From: Apteryx mantelli
Lineage: Eukaryota; Chordata; Aves; Apterygiformes; Apterygidae
Assembly (NCBI RefSeq): GCF_036417845.1
Contig: NC_090001.1
Span: forward strand, 9,655,501-9,719,500
Direction: 5' to 3'
DNA length: 64,000 bases
The notes below the pieces were generated by a model. It was not told the DNA's origin. It saw only the letters and a list, made by a program, of their open reading frames with translations, and made no database searches. Position 1 is the first letter of the stretch, and every line of letters begins with the position of its first letter. Of the stretch, positions 30,348 through 42,866 are shown in pieces. The position numbers and the translations under genes were made by a program.

Positions 30348-31665
30348 ATGGGAAAGGTACCCAGCGTAGAGAAGGGGACGCCCTTAGCCGAGGTACTGGA
30401 AAACTGAAGAAAGACTGACAGTACCATAGGGTTAGGAAAAAAGGAACTAGTGACCTTGTGCCCCTCCTTACCCAGGAGGGCAGCCCAGCTGAACAGTGGC
30501 CACCGCAGGAGACTTTGGACCAACAAGAACTGACCTTTTTACAGCATCGCCTAGAAGACAGATTCCTGGGACAAATGCATTATTGGTACGTATGGGATAA
30601 CTGGGCGTTTGCTAGAGAAAAGGAGACATCTAAAAACGAGAGGAAAGTTTCTTCCCAGAATACTGCAAGTAGTGCAGCTGCTAAAATGCTTGTGGAAACT
30701 CCTCCACCCTATGCGCTACCCTCTGCTTCAACTTCTCTATACTGCCCCTTGCCTTCCACCTCCGCCTTTCAAGCCCCTTTGCAAGTCATTCCTGTGACAG
30801 GAGCAGCCCTGCCACATCAGGACAGGGTACCTCGATTAGCTACAACGCGAGTTTACGAACCCTGGGTGCCCCAAGATTTGTTTGAATGGAGTCCACAAAC
30901 TCCCAGGCTTAGGGAGGATCTGGGAAAGGTTTTGCAAGTAGTAAGGGAAATATTTCACACATATGACCCCACCTGGGGGGATGTGCAGATGCTTCTTGAA
31001 GCCCTATTCACTCCCAACAAGAAACACGCAATTCTAGAAGTGAATTGTCATTGGGGTGAACAGGGAGGAGTGGTGGCCGCCCAAACAGCGTGGCCAGCTG
31101 TGGATCCCAGATGGGATCATAACACAGAAGCAGATTATCAGCAGTTACAGTTATCTAAACAGGGTACAGAGGAAGCCATACGTTTGGCCAGACAGAGAAT
31201 TGCAAATTGGTCTAAGATCCGGGAGTGTCAACAACAAATTGATGAACACCCCTCGGAATTTCTGTCCAGATTGTTTAAGCAAATTAGAATGTTCGGGGGA
31301 GGGATCGACCCAGAGGCAGAGGCTAACAGACTCCTAGTGGTTTCTACTTACGTAGACGAAACATCTCCAGATATAAAGAAAATATTTCTCTAAGCATGTT
31401 CCCGATTGGCCAGGAAAATCCAGGGACAAAATAGTGCGCTTGGCTAGCTTTGCATATAATGGAAGGGAGGAGAAAATGCTAAGGAGAAGCAGCGACAGAG
31501 AAGAGAGGAGGTCAGTATGCTGGCGGCAGTCCTGAGAGATGGAATTTGAGGGAACTGGGGTAGAGGCCGAGGAAGCCTTGGGGGAGAAAGGTGGAGTCCG
31601 AATGTATGAGACAAGCAAGCAGGATTGAGAGGAACCTGCCATTATTGTGCGGAGCAAGGTTAGGA
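30348..31665 (+). pseudogene. gag: ERV-3 gag, broken
   Basis: The matrix start MGKVPS with a myristoylation glycine lies at 30348, but codon 20 is a TGA (30405-30407) where related Gags have tryptophan (inference). A frame change near 30450 leads into a 300-codon stretch (30458-31393) with a PPPY late domain near 30700 and a gammaretrovirus-type capsid including a major-homology-like segment (DEHPSEFLSRL) near 31245. After 31394 only traces remain, with a CHYC zinc-knuckle start near 31636 that is incomplete. Not functional. Confidence 0.82.
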
Positions 31666-31679
31666 ATATCCTCACACAG

Positions 31680-32020
31680 AGAGACTATTATCTAAAATCA
31701 GGTATTCTACGAGCCTGTGAACCTCTGTATAATACCCCAGTTTTAGCAGTTAAAAAGAATAGGTGAGATTCTGATGGTGACCCGGACTATCAATTTGTAG
31801 AAGATTTAAGAGCTATTAATCAATATGTAATTGCTCCTCACCCAGTGGTTCCTGACCCTTCGACTGTTTTGCTGCAAATACCCCACTGGGCAGCGTGTTT
31901 CACTGCGATTGACCTAACGGCAGCCTTTTTCAGTATACCGATAGCTGAAGATAGTTCAGAACTCTTTGCCTTTACCTGGAAAGGACAGAAGTTAATTTGG
32001 ACTTGACTGCCACAGGGTTT
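31680..32020 (+). pseudogene. pol: ERV-3 reverse transcriptase, N-terminal fragment
   Basis: RT fingers/palm start: VEDLRAIN near 31797, AIDLTAAFF (first catalytic aspartate) near 31907, and an LPQGF end at 32007-32020. Stop codons lie at 31764-31766 and 32004-32006. A CR1 3' end begins directly after the LPQGF codons. The YxDD box is missing. Confidence 0.85.
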
Positions 32021-33908
32021 TCACAGAATCACAGAATGGTTGGAAGGGACCTCAGGAGATCATCTAGTCCAACCCCCCTGCTCAGGCAGGGTCACCTAGA
32101 GCACATTGTGCAGGATTGCATCCAGGCGGGTTTTGAATATCTTCAGAGAAGGAGACTCCACAACCTCTCTGGGCAACCTGTTCCAGTGCTCTGTCACCCT
32201 CACAGTGAAAAAGTATTTCCTCATGTTCAGATGGAACTGTCTGTGTTTCAGTTTGTGGCCGTTGCCTCGTGTCCTGTCACTGGGCAGCACCGAAAAGAGT
32301 CTGGTCCCATCCTCTCAACACCCTCCCTTCAGATACTTGTACACATTAATAAGATCTCCTCTCAGCCTTCTCTTCTCCAGGCTAAACAGGCCCAGCTCTC
32401 TCAGCCTTTCTTCATCGGAGAGATGCTCCAGTCCCCTCATCATCTCTGTAGCCCTCTGCTGGACTCTTTCCAGTAGTGCCATGTCTCTTGTACTGGGGAG
32501 CCCAGAACCGGACACAGTACTGCAGATGTGGCCTCAGCAGGGCTGAGAAGAGGGGGAGGATCCCCTCCCTCCACCTGCTGGCAACACACTTCCTGATGCA
32601 CCCCAGGATACCCTTGGCCTTCTTGGCCGCAAGCGCACATTGCTGGCTCATGCTTAACCTGGTGTCCACCAGCACTCCCAGGTCCTTCTCTGCAGAGCTG
32701 CTGTCCAGCAGGTCACCCACAGCCTGTACTTGGGCATGGGGTTATTTCTCCCTAGGCACAGGACCCTGCACTTGCCTTTGTTGAACTTCATGAGGTTCCT
32801 CTCCGCCCATCTCTCCAGCCTGTCCAGATCTCTCTGAATGGCAGCACAGCCTTCTGGGGTATCCGCCACTCCTCCCAGTTTGCTCTCATCGGCGAACTTG
32901 CTGAGGGTGCACTCTGTGCCTTCATCCAGGTCATTGATGAAGAAGTTGAACAAGACTGGACCCAGTCCTGACCCCTGGGGGACACCGCTAGCTACAGGCC
33001 TCCAACTAGACTGCGCTGCTGCTCACAACCCTCGGATCTCTACCATTCAGCCAGTTCTCAATGCACCTCACTGTCCACTCATCTAGCCCACACTTCCTGA
33101 GCTTGCCTATGAGGATGTTATGGGAGACAGTGTCCAAAAACTTGCTGAAGTCAAGGGAGACAACATCCACTGCTCTCCCCTCATCCACCCAGACAGGCAT
33201 TCCATCAGAGAAGGCTCTCACATTGGTTAGGCATGATTTCCCCTTTTGGTGAAGCCATGCTGACTGCTCCTGATCACCTTCTTGTCCTCCACATTCTTGG
33301 AGATGGCCTCCAGGATGAGCTGCTCCATCACCTTTCCAGGGATGGAGGTGAGGCTGACTGGCCTGTAGTTCCCTGGGTCCTCCTTCTGGCCCTTTTGGAA
33401 GACTGGGGTGACATTGGCTTTCTTCTAGTCCTCAGGCACCTCTCCTGTTCTCCAGGACCTTTCAAAGGGGATGCAGAGTGGCCTAGCAATAACATGCACC
33501 AGCTCCCTCAGCACTCGTGGGTGCATTCCATCGGGGCTCCATGGATTTGTGGGTGTCAAGTTTGCTTAAATGATATCTAATTCTCCTCCTATTCTCCTAT
33601 TCTATTTTATTCTCCTCCACCAAGGGAAAGTCTTCCTTTCTCCAGACTTTCTCTCTTGCCTCCAGGGTCTGGGGTTCCTGAGGGCTGGCCTGACCAGTAA
33701 AGACTGAAGCAAAGAAGGCATTCAGTAACTCTGCCTTCTCTGCATCCTTTGTCACCAGGGCACCCACCCCATTCAGCAGCAGGCCCACATACTCTCTAGT
33801 CTTCCTTTTGCTACTGATGTCTTTGAAGAAGCCCTTCCTGTTGTCCTTGACATCCCTTGCCAGATTTAATTCCAAATGGGCCTTAGCCTTCCTCCTCGCA
33901 TCCCTGGA
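32021..33908 (-). mobile_element. CR1 LINE, minus strand, inserted in ERV-3
   Basis: The 3' tail (TCACAGAATCACAGAATGG) starts at 32021. The coding part, read leftwards from 33908, begins with 'ELNLARDVKDNRKGF', continues through '[16 protein letters not shown]' (about 33380), SGVPQGS and FADESK (the second catalytic aspartate replaced by glutamate) and ends like the CR1 at 7681. Several frameshifts. It is longer at the 5' side than the copy at 7681 and of the same young subfamily. Confidence 0.88.
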
Positions 33909-33998
33909 AAATGTGCTCTAGGTGACCCTGCTTGAGCAAGGGAGGGTGGACAAGATGATCTGTGGAGGTCCCTTCCAACCTCAACCATTCTGTGATTC
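33909..33998 (+). mobile_element. CR1 3' tail, plus strand
   Basis: The sequence reads CTCTAGGTGACCCTGCTTGAGC and ends AACCATTCTGTGATTCTG, the canonical CR1 3' terminus, head-to-head with the previous element. Confidence 0.8.
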
Positions 33999-33999
33999 T

Positions 34000-36900
34000 G
34001 AACGAGCCCTTGGGCTGGAAACCCCAGGAATCTGGCATGGCCCTGCCAGCCTATTTCTCTGTCATTATAACAAGTGTCTGAACTGAATTACAGTAGCAGT
34101 TTGCACTGTAGCGTTCTTCATGTCTCAGCTTCATAATGAGTGGAGCTCTAGTTGCAGTGTTGTTTCAGATGGCCTGGGAAATACCCCACCTGACCCCCAG
34201 CTTAGGATCTTGAAGGATGTAGGTCTCACACTTGCTCCATCAGCGCAAGCAAACACTGACACGTGCCTTGGGCCACCTCTGTCTCTTCAAACGTCACCAG
34301 GTTTTGCCAGGAACTGCCTTCAACCTTTCATCCCCAGTGATTATAGTGGGAGCTTAGACAAGGAGCTCACATACAGACATCTCTGTTGTGCACACTTCAG
34401 GTTGGGCACGGGGAATCCCATCTCCTGTGTGTTTGTGTAGTTCATGGGAGAGAGCTGAATCCCACTGCAGCCCAGGGGCTCCTAAACTGTCATGTGATGC
34501 CCAGTTTGATTCATCCGAATCAAAACCTGAACCATGGGTAAATGACCTCCCTTCTTGGCGTCGTCTAGGCTCCTGCCTAGTTAAGAGATGGGAAGGGGGT
34601 CTTCTAGAGTGGGACATTTCCACCTCCTGCAGATAACCATCCTCTGATGAGAAAAAAATTGTAATGCCAGAATCAGTCACCCTTCACTGTTCAGAAAGGG
34701 ACTGTTGGTGATTATTTTAATCTATGTCAGTGAACCTTTCCCAGGTGGAGGGAGCACAAGGGATTGATGCCTTCAGCTGGGCCTCTGCTCCTGAGCAGAG
34801 GCAGGCTCCTGCGATGGAGGGAGCTCCTGGCAACCTGGCAGCACTGCTGAGAGACAGCTGTGTGCAGGAGCAGCTCTCCTGTCAAGAGCAGCAGGGCTCC
34901 GGGCACTGCCTGCTGTTGCTGACATGCGATGAGACAAGAGAGAGAGAAGTGAAAGGCAGTGTGGAGTGGGAGGACAGCTGAGTGCTCATGATGGGAGAAA
35001 TCTTCAGAGCCCCTTACATGGTAAGTCTCTGGCTGCAGGGCAATGTTACTGAGGTTCCTGGAGAGATCTTCTAAACCTATCCCATCCTGTGATTTTTAAG
35101 GATCGTACCTCTGGCTTCTCCAGTGCAGAGGAGAAGGAGGTGCTTCAGATCAGGGCTTCCTAGCCACTCCGTCACAGGCACAGGGCATCCCACTATCCTC
35201 TCCCAGGGACTGTTGCAGGGGTGCAAAGCCTGGGTGTGCACACAGGTCTGCCCAGGGCTCTTTTCCAGAGCAGTGTCCCTTCACCCCAGGGTGCTGTGTG
35301 CCCAGGGCAGTGACTCTGCTGTCTGCACAGGTCAGCACTGCCCAGAGAGCTCCCCATGGCATTGTGGGGAGAAGCTCTGGGTGGAAGGAGTGACCGCTGG
35401 TAGAAGAGTTCATTCTTTTGAGAGGGTACTGTGTGGATCAGGGCTGCTCACAGCTCTGGTTCAGGCACAGGCCATTTCTGAGGGGCCTTTGCAAAAGGAA
35501 GGCCAAGACAGGTGTTTCCTGAAAGAAAAGGCTGTTTTCTGAGTTGGTGCTTTATTTTCCTTCTATCTGGCATGGGGAAAATGGAAACGGAGCTGTCAGG
35601 TTGGGACAAGGGACTGGGATTCATTAACAGTTTCAAAGAGCAATCAATAGTTCTGCCAGGAACTTCTGAAAGACCCTTCGGCAACCCCTCAGTCTATAGA
35701 CAGCAGGAAGCTCCCCTTAGATGGTCACCTCTTGAGGGTTTATCTGACCTGCTCCTTCTCACCTGCACACAGGGGAATGCCCCTAGACAGCGCGCTGCTG
35801 CTGGGAGGTTTGTGCAGGGCAGACCTGAGCACCCTGGGGAAGGCGTCGGCACTGCACCACTGTCCCTGACTTGCTCAAATCCATCCTCCCATGCTGTTTC
35901 TGTTAGCAATCCCCTCTCAGTCCGTGCCCATCTCTGCTGCCTGGAGCTTCCGGGACAGGGCACTGGCCAGGGCTATCTCTGTGCTCACAGGTCCTAAGGA
36001 GCAGGTCCGAAAAACCCTCTTGTGGCCGTAAAGGTGATGCTGGTGCTGTCTGTAGGCTGAGGTGGGGATGAAGGGACCTGCTGAGGTTTCTCACAGACCT
36101 TTGGATCTGTCTCTCCCTTTAGAGTCTTAGTGAGCTGTCTCCCTCTTAAGGAGAGCCCATCTTTAGGACCCTTGACAGTTTCCCTGGGGTGTCCTGCCAA
36201 GCTGCAAGCTGCCCTCCAGAAGAGCACAGCTTCCCTCTAGCATTTTGTGCTATCTGAGAGTCCTTGGTCTGGTCCTGTGAGTCAGAAGCCTTCTCACACT
36301 CTTCATCACTCTCTCCATATCTGGCCTGAGAGAGAAGAATTTGTAAAACTTCTTTTAAAACTGTACTCCTCTGCTCTCAGCTCAGTGCAGTTTCTTTCTG
36401 AGATGAACTTGTGAGTGTGAGTGTCCTTTAGCTGAATGAGGTGCAAGGGCAGGGCAGTGAGGAGCAAGATTCATTGACAGATCACATCCCAGGACTCTGT
36501 GCAAAATCACAGCGAGCCCTTTTTTCCTCCTTCGGATGCACAAGTGCTCATGCTGAGAGCAACTGAAATGGCCAAGATTTCTATCCAGTCAAAGAATGCT
36601 CCCACAGTGTGATGGAGGCATCTGAAAATGAAATCAATATATATAATCAGACTCCCTGCTGAAGATTATTTTCTGGAGAAAATAAGTGTGAAAATGTTGG
36701 ACAGTCTTTTCACCTAAGGGGTAGATGTAATCTGCTGCCAGATGTGTGCATCAGAGCTAGCCACTTCCCACTCCCATTACGGTCCCTGGAGAAAGAGCAC
36801 AGATGGTAAATTGGTGTGAGGAGAGGGTCTATCTCATTGGAATGGAGACATCTGGAAAGGAGCAGGTCAGCGCCTGCCTTCGCTTCAGTGTTTCTTTTCC

Positions 36901-37392
36901 TTGCTGGAGTGGCAGCTGGTGTCACTGATTCAGACACAGACACCTCTGTTCAAGAGGTGCTCAAGGGTGGGGGAGAGGAATCCCTCACAAGGGTCTTCTC
37001 TTTCAGAGACAGCTGCCATGAGTGCTATATTCATCTCTCATTATGGAAAATAGAGAAAATTCCCACTGGGTCACTGTACCAAGACCCATCCGTTCAGCTC
37101 ACGGTGTCCATCCGTGGGAATCCCACCAAATACCTGGGACTCTTTGACACCTCCATTTACACCCCCCAGCAGGACAGAACTGACTCCTCCGGAGACCATG
37201 GGCAGAGGCCCCTGCTCTACACGACACTCAGGCAGCGCAAAGCAGAGCTCCAGAGAGGGAACAGAACCTGAATGTAAAGGACAGAGAAGACATGGGGGGG
37301 GTTCTATGAGAAATGGGATGGGTTTGCCTCAGAGCTCTAACTTGTTGCTGTTATTTCCTCCTTGGATAGTTGACAAAGGCCAGAGGGAGTAA
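34000..37392. repeat. 5' flank of OR unit C (inverted copy of unit A flank)
   Basis: 34740-35060 is the reverse complement of the unit A sequence 4720-5060 (GGCAACCTGGCAGCACTGCTGAGAG and the following kb), and 36700-37300 that of 2300-3120. A splice acceptor (TTTCCTCCTTGGATAG) lies 28 bases before the OR ATG. No other gene is seen. Part of the flank corresponding to unit A 5700-6500 is missing or rearranged at the left edge. Confidence 0.7.
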
Positions 37393-38327
37393 ATGTCCAA
37401 CACCAACTCCTTCAACGAGTTCCTCCTCCAGGCATTTGCGGACACACGGGAGCTGCAGCTCTTGCACTTCTGGCTCTTCCTGGGCATCTACCTGGCTGCC
37501 CTCCTGGCCAACGGCCTCATCATCACAGCTGTAGCCTGCGACCACCGCCTCCACACCCCCATGTACTTCCTCCTGCTCAATCTCTCCTTCCTCGACCTTG
37601 GCTCCATCTCCACCACTGTCCCCAAATCCATGGCCAACTCCCTGTGGGAGACTAGGGCCATTTCCTACTGGAGATGTGCTGCACAGGTTTTTCACTTTTA
37701 CTTTCTCTTGTCAACTGAGTATTCTGTTCTCACTGTCATGGCCTATGACCGCTACGTGGCCATTTGCAGACCCCTGCACTATGGGACCCTCATGGGCAGC
37801 AGAGCTTGTGTCAAAATGGCAGCAGCTGCCTGCGCCAATGGTTTTCTCAATGCTCTCCTGCACACTGCTAACACATTTTCCATACCACTCTGCCAAGGCA
37901 ATGTTGTGGAGCAGTTCTTCTGTGAAATGGCCCAGATCCTCAAGCTCTCCTGCTCAGACACCTACCTCAGGGAAGTTGGGGTTGTTGTGGTTAGTATTTG
38001 TTTAGCTTTGGGATGTTTTGTTTTCATTGTGCTGTCCTATGTGCAGATCTTCACAGTTGTGCTGAGGATCCCCTCTGAGCAGGGCCGGCACAAAGCCTTC
38101 TCCATGTGCCTCCCTCACCTGGCTTTTGTCTCCTTGTTTCTTATCACTGCAATGTTTGCCTGCCTGAAGCCTCCCTCCCTCTCCTCCCCAGCTTTGGATC
38201 TGGTGATGGTTGTTCTGTATGCAGTGGTGCCTCAGCAGTGAACCCCCTCATCTACAACATGAGGAACAAGGAGCTCAAGGACGCCCTGAAGAAACTGGTT
38301 CAACTGCTACTACTTCAGCAGCAATAA
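37393..38327 (+). pseudogene. Olfactory receptor, OR14-like, frameshift before TM7
   Basis: A start MSNTNSF follows a splice acceptor. The frame is open for 282 codons with PMYFLLLNLS (TM2), MAYDRYVAIC (TM3) and KAFSMCLPHL (TM6). At 38232-38235 one base is missing compared with the unit A gene (GTGCCTCCAACAGTGAAC versus GTGCCTCAGCAGTGAAC). The frame then hits TGA at 38239-38241 and TM7 is lost. The remaining TM7 and C-terminus (NPLIYNMRNKE, QQQ end) are intact in the next frame up to TAA at 38325-38327. It is either a young pseudogene or a sequencing error at one base; all else looks functional. Confidence 0.88.
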
Positions 38328-41300
38328 GCTGCCCATCTCTCCTCAAAAGCAATTTTCAAATTACTTGGGCAACTCTTGGGCTTTGGGCATTCTGTCTGTG
38401 ATAATTCTGTTTGTAAATGCTTGAATTTATCCCACTTCTCCAGCAGCTTGTGCCCATCTGACTGGCCAGAAGCCTTCCGTAAATCTGCATAGCACTGTGT
38501 CAGGGCTGGCCTCCCTGCCAGCATGTCTGTAATAAAAGGGGGTTTCCTGAGACAGTGCCTGAAGGTTGGGCTCTTCTTCCCAAGCTGGAGCCAAGAATGC
38601 ACTCAGGGAGTTGCACCCGAAAATGCCCTTTGCTGTGCTTGGGTTTTCCATGGGCTAAGGGGCATGAGCTCATAGGGTGATGTGTTTGGGAAGGAGAGCT
38701 GGAGACAGCTGTAACTTGTGGGTGGAGTCCCCCACCCCCACCAGGGATAAACCGAAGAATGCAGTGAATGAGAGCTCAGAAATCTCAGGAGAAGCACTGG
38801 GGACCCAGCAGGCACAGGGAAGGGAGCCTCAAGAGTGGTTCGTGTCATCTAAAAGGAAAAAAAGCCCACATTCATTCTGCCAAATGACTCGTGAACAGCT
38901 CCCGGGCCATTTGAAATGCCCTGTGTTTGCTTCCAGCATCGTCCACAGCCACAGAGCCTGGGAGGGGGTGGTCAGGCGCAATGGTGCTGGTCCAGCTGGG
39001 TCTGCGCTGACCAGCACAGCCAGTGCAGAGTCAACCTGTGGCCCCACAGCCCGCCCACTCTGCAGAGCAGCACCACCAGCCCAGGGCCCTGTGGGCAGCA
39101 CAGGGGAGGGGTGCAGGAATGACCGGCCAGCCCAGCACGGACACACTCCCCTGGGGAAAGGCTCTCTGGGGAGCAGGGACATCCAGGGGGGAGTAGGGGT
39201 GCATGTGTGTGCAGGGGAGGAACACCAAGAGAAACCGTTTCCTGTGTGCACCAGCCCAGGGCAGGCATCTCTGTCGATGGGGCAGCAGGATCTGCCTGAG
39301 CAGCCCTGGGACCAGGACTCTGGTGCTGTCCTGGAGAGGGGCTGGGGCTGTGGTGCAAGTGCCCAGAGCTCTGCAGCCCCCTGCAGTGGGCACTGCTGCG
39401 GGGCCACCCCCAGCCTGGGCTGCTCTGCTGGGTGGTCTGGGGAGAGGGCAGGGGAGGTGGGGAGAGCTGGGGATTTGCTGAGATGGGCTGGAAAGGACCT
39501 GGGAAAGGCAAAACACCAGCAGGCAGCTCCTGTGTGTGAACAGCAGTGTGGGAGCACCCACCAGTGTGCTTGCAGGCAAATGGAGGTCTCCTGGGAAAGG
39601 CACCAGGACATGGAGGGTGCAGAAGAGAAGCCCAGGTTGTTTCCTGTGTTGCATGGACACACTGGGGAAGTTGCTCAGGGCCATCGTCCTGGACCAGCCC
39701 CTCACATGGCCCCTTTCCACTGCTGGCTGCTCATCCCAGCTGTGGGATGGTGCATGGCCAGCTCCATCCTCCTGCAGGTCTCCATGTCCCGATGGAGGGG
39801 AAAAGGCCAACCTTGCATGGTCACTCTTCTGCATCAGACCCCAGCAGATCTGGGAGCACGGCTGTCTGCTAACAGCTGTGGGGGCCCCAGCCCGGACTGG
39901 TCAGGGGCCGGGTGCTTGGATCCCCCAGACTCTGGGGGATAATTTTATAACCCTTTAACAATACTCCAGCCCTTTCCATGCGTGATGTCTCTGGTTCCAT
40001 CTCCAGCTGAGTTCTGGCTTTTCTCACTCCATCCCTGTGTGCATGGAAAAGGTCTCAATGTTCCCCCTGGGCAGCCCGTCCCCCTTCCACCCTCTGTGCA
40101 TTCCATCCAGGTACCCTGAGCATGGGTGTTCCTGCCAGGGCAGAGGTGGAAGATCACGCATAATGGCTCCTCAGGGAGATCCCTGGGGAAAAGCTGAGCC
40201 CAGCCCTGGCCTTATGCTCAGCCCCAATGAGGCAGAGGGGAGCTGCCCTCTCCCAAGTCACCCTGGTGTTGCACTGGACAGGTGATGCCTTTGTGGCCAG
40301 CCAGGCTCCAGGCTCAGGCTGGATGCCAGCTCGAGGGCAGGAGTGCTGGGATTTTCATGGGCTTCCAGTGGTGAAGGCAAGTGGGCACAAGTGCAAGTGC
40401 AAAGGCTTGGGGTGGAAAAGGCAGTGTGGGGCTGGTGAAGGCCCTCCCTCTGCTCCCCGTGGGGAGGAGAGTCCCCAGGCAATGCTGAGCTGCACTTTGT
40501 TTAGCAGGAGGGGAGCACAGGGCAGGGTGGAAGAGGCAGATGGAGCCTCTTGCAATGCCTGAGGGAGTTTTCCAAAGCCCAGCACTGAGCCAGGACCTTT
40601 GCATCTCACCCCTGATGCTGCCCCAGCCAGGCTCGCTCTGCCCTGCCTGAGGAGCTCCCATCCCTGTGCCAGCCATGCTGGAGCAGAGGCTGAGGAGCTG
40701 GAGGTGCCTCAGGCCAAGCTGTACCAGCCCCGGGGAGGTGGCCCTGATCATGGTGTAGGCCAAGTCCCTCCTTGCGTGTCCCATCCTGCTGGGAGGGCAG
40801 CACAGGAACAGGGGAACAGCCTGCTCCTGTCCAGGGGCCGTGCGGGACATTTTGCAAGGGAGACGAAGGCGACAGCCTCGGCACTGCACCGGCACCATCT
40901 GTGCCCCCTCCATGAGGCCCCTGCTGCATCTCTGCCCACCCCTTCCCCTGTCTGGCCTGTTGCCCCCTTGCTCCCAGCCCCTGGCCCCTCTCCTGGCACC
41001 ATGGGGACCAGCTCTGCAGGCAGCAGCTCCCTGGCCCCCTACTCTCCCCACCTCTCCCTACATCGGAGATCCAGCCCCAGCCAGGCAGCAAGACGCCAGC
41101 TCAGAGGCAGAGGAGGATGAGGGAGAGTGGGGCTGGACAAGGGCTCTGCCCCTCGCTCGCCAGAAATGCAGCCTGCAGGAAAGACAGAGCCTGTCTCTGT
41201 GCCTGAGCTCTTCCCATTCATGGAGTCACAGAGGAGTTTCAGTGGGAAGGGACCTCTGGAGGTCTCTAGTCCAACCTCCTGCACAAAGCAGGGCTGCTTG

Positions 41301-42866
41301 GAGCCCTACAGTCTTGTCTGGAGATCGCTGGACTGTGCCTGACCCTGGTTACCATCCGCAAACCTCCTCTGCTCCTCTTCTCTGGGTACTGCGGGATGGC
41401 ACCTCTTGTTGGTAGGGCACTGCCCTGCCTGCCTTGCCAGCACCCCTGTCTCCCGACTCCCCTTCCCATATGGAGCAGCCCCACTCTTGCTGTTCCCAAC
41501 AACATCCTCTTTGTAGCAGGAACCCAGATGCAGATGGTGCTTAAACACTTGAGCCGGGATACGGAAGCACTTGCTTTCGTAACTATGCATCATCAAATCA
41601 GACCCCAAGTGGCTGCCCCCACTTTTTCATCCAGCTGTTCGTCTGTGTGCAGTGTTACGTGGGTAGGGGCTGAAATCTGAAGCCCTCCTTACACCTTTGA
41701 ATTGGCTTTCAGGCAAGAGTTGCTGTGGGGATATACGGTCACCTTTTGTACCTGCAACCTTCTCTGGGATCTGCTCGGATCCCAGCTTCCCTTGCCAAGG
41801 CTTTCTTTTCTGTAGTGAGGGGCAGGTCTGAGGCAGAGACGGGGAGTCAGGTCAGCAGGACGGGCACAGGGTCAGGCCAGCACCCGAGAGGTGCAGGGCC
41901 AGGCACAGGCATGTCCACAGCGTAACTCAGGCCAGGCCCCAGGACAAGGGGAGCAGCTCTCCAGCAAAGGGGAGGAGGCCTCGCAATGACGCCAGTCACT
42001 CTCTGTCTCCGCTGCTCTTGTGTCCAGCAGATCCCCCTCCCTCTCTGTCTGCATCTCCACTGGCACTGGTCACCAAGAGATGAGCCCTGGATCCAGCGCT
42101 TGCTCCCGAACAGATCTCTCTGGGATTCTGAGCTCGTCCTATGGAGCCCACAGAGTTCACAAGCAGAGCAGAGGCCCTTTTGTGGTGCAGTTCCTTGGGT
42201 GTATTTTTGGCCCCATCTTTGAAGAAAGGCCTGAGTTCAGGCACGTCACAGGGCAGAGCTCCTTTTATTATGGAAATGTTATTCTGGAGGCCAGGGCTGG
42301 CAGAAAGGTGCCCAATGCCTGGTTCTGTTGGTGCTCACAGGAATGCACCACCACCAGCACATTATGAGAGCTCTTAGGCCATATACAAACTTCAGAGCAC
42401 AGCAGGCCAGTGTGGAAGTCAGGAAAAGAAGCCCTGAAGAAAGAAAGTCCTGCTACTGTTGGTGGCTGTGTCTCCAGGAAGGCTGCAGCCCCCATGCAAA
42501 GGTTGCAGTGAGGAAATGTGGGCTGTGGTAGTGGGGGGTAGGAATTGTCCTGAGGAGCAGAAGGTCTGTCCCCACAGGCTGTGTCCAGACTGCCCTGCTG
42601 CATCCAGACCCTCCACTCCTGCTCCACTGTGAGCGATGGAGCACAGTATGGGGAAGCGACCAGCCCACGGTGACACCTGGCTGCCACCATTGCAGAAGAG
42701 GGGTGTAAGATCACACCCTGGCTGTGGCCAGGGAAGATGAGCTCTCCTAATGGACATGGTCTCACCCCGCCTGTACTCACCTGAGCTCCCTTGGTGTCAG
42801 TGCCAAGAAAGACACTGCAAAGGGAAACTCTGCTCATTGCGCTGGGGGCAAAAGCTGGAGCTCAGA
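38328..42866. repeat. 3' flanks of OR units C and D, meeting head-to-head
   Basis: 38900-39120 shares, inverted, the TGTGGCCCCACAGC / CTCTGCAGAGCAGC segment with 54370-54450 downstream of unit E. 42150-42320 shares a TTCTTGGGGC-like/GAGTTCAGGCAC segment with 55060-55140. Very GC-rich and stop-poor on both strands (long frames at 38677-39942 plus and 38829-39662 minus), which I judge non-coding. A CR1 tail lies at 41225-41310. Confidence 0.5.
41225..41310 (-). mobile_element. CR1 3' tail fragment
   Basis: TCACAGAGGAGTTTCAGTGG leads into AAGGGACCTCTGGAGGTCTC and TAGTCCAACCTCCTGC, the reversed CR1 3'-UTR with moderate divergence. Confidence 0.65.

Larger units (their letters stand above)
30232..32020 (+). 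mobile_element. Endogenous retrovirus ERV-3 relic (leader, gag, RT start)
   Basis: Plus strand: leader-like sequence, gag, an internal deletion removing protease, then the RT N-terminus. It stops at 32020, where a CR1 begins. No LTR was identified at its 5' side, which abuts the minisatellite. Confidence 0.8.

Noticed and set aside
38677..39942. 421-codon open frame on the plus strand, with long minus-strand frames over the same bases
   Set aside because: Several frames on both strands are open at once, which reflects GC-rich, stop-poor sequence. The residues are low in hydrophobic periodicity and no domain is recognised. The matching 3' flank of unit E does not keep the frame.
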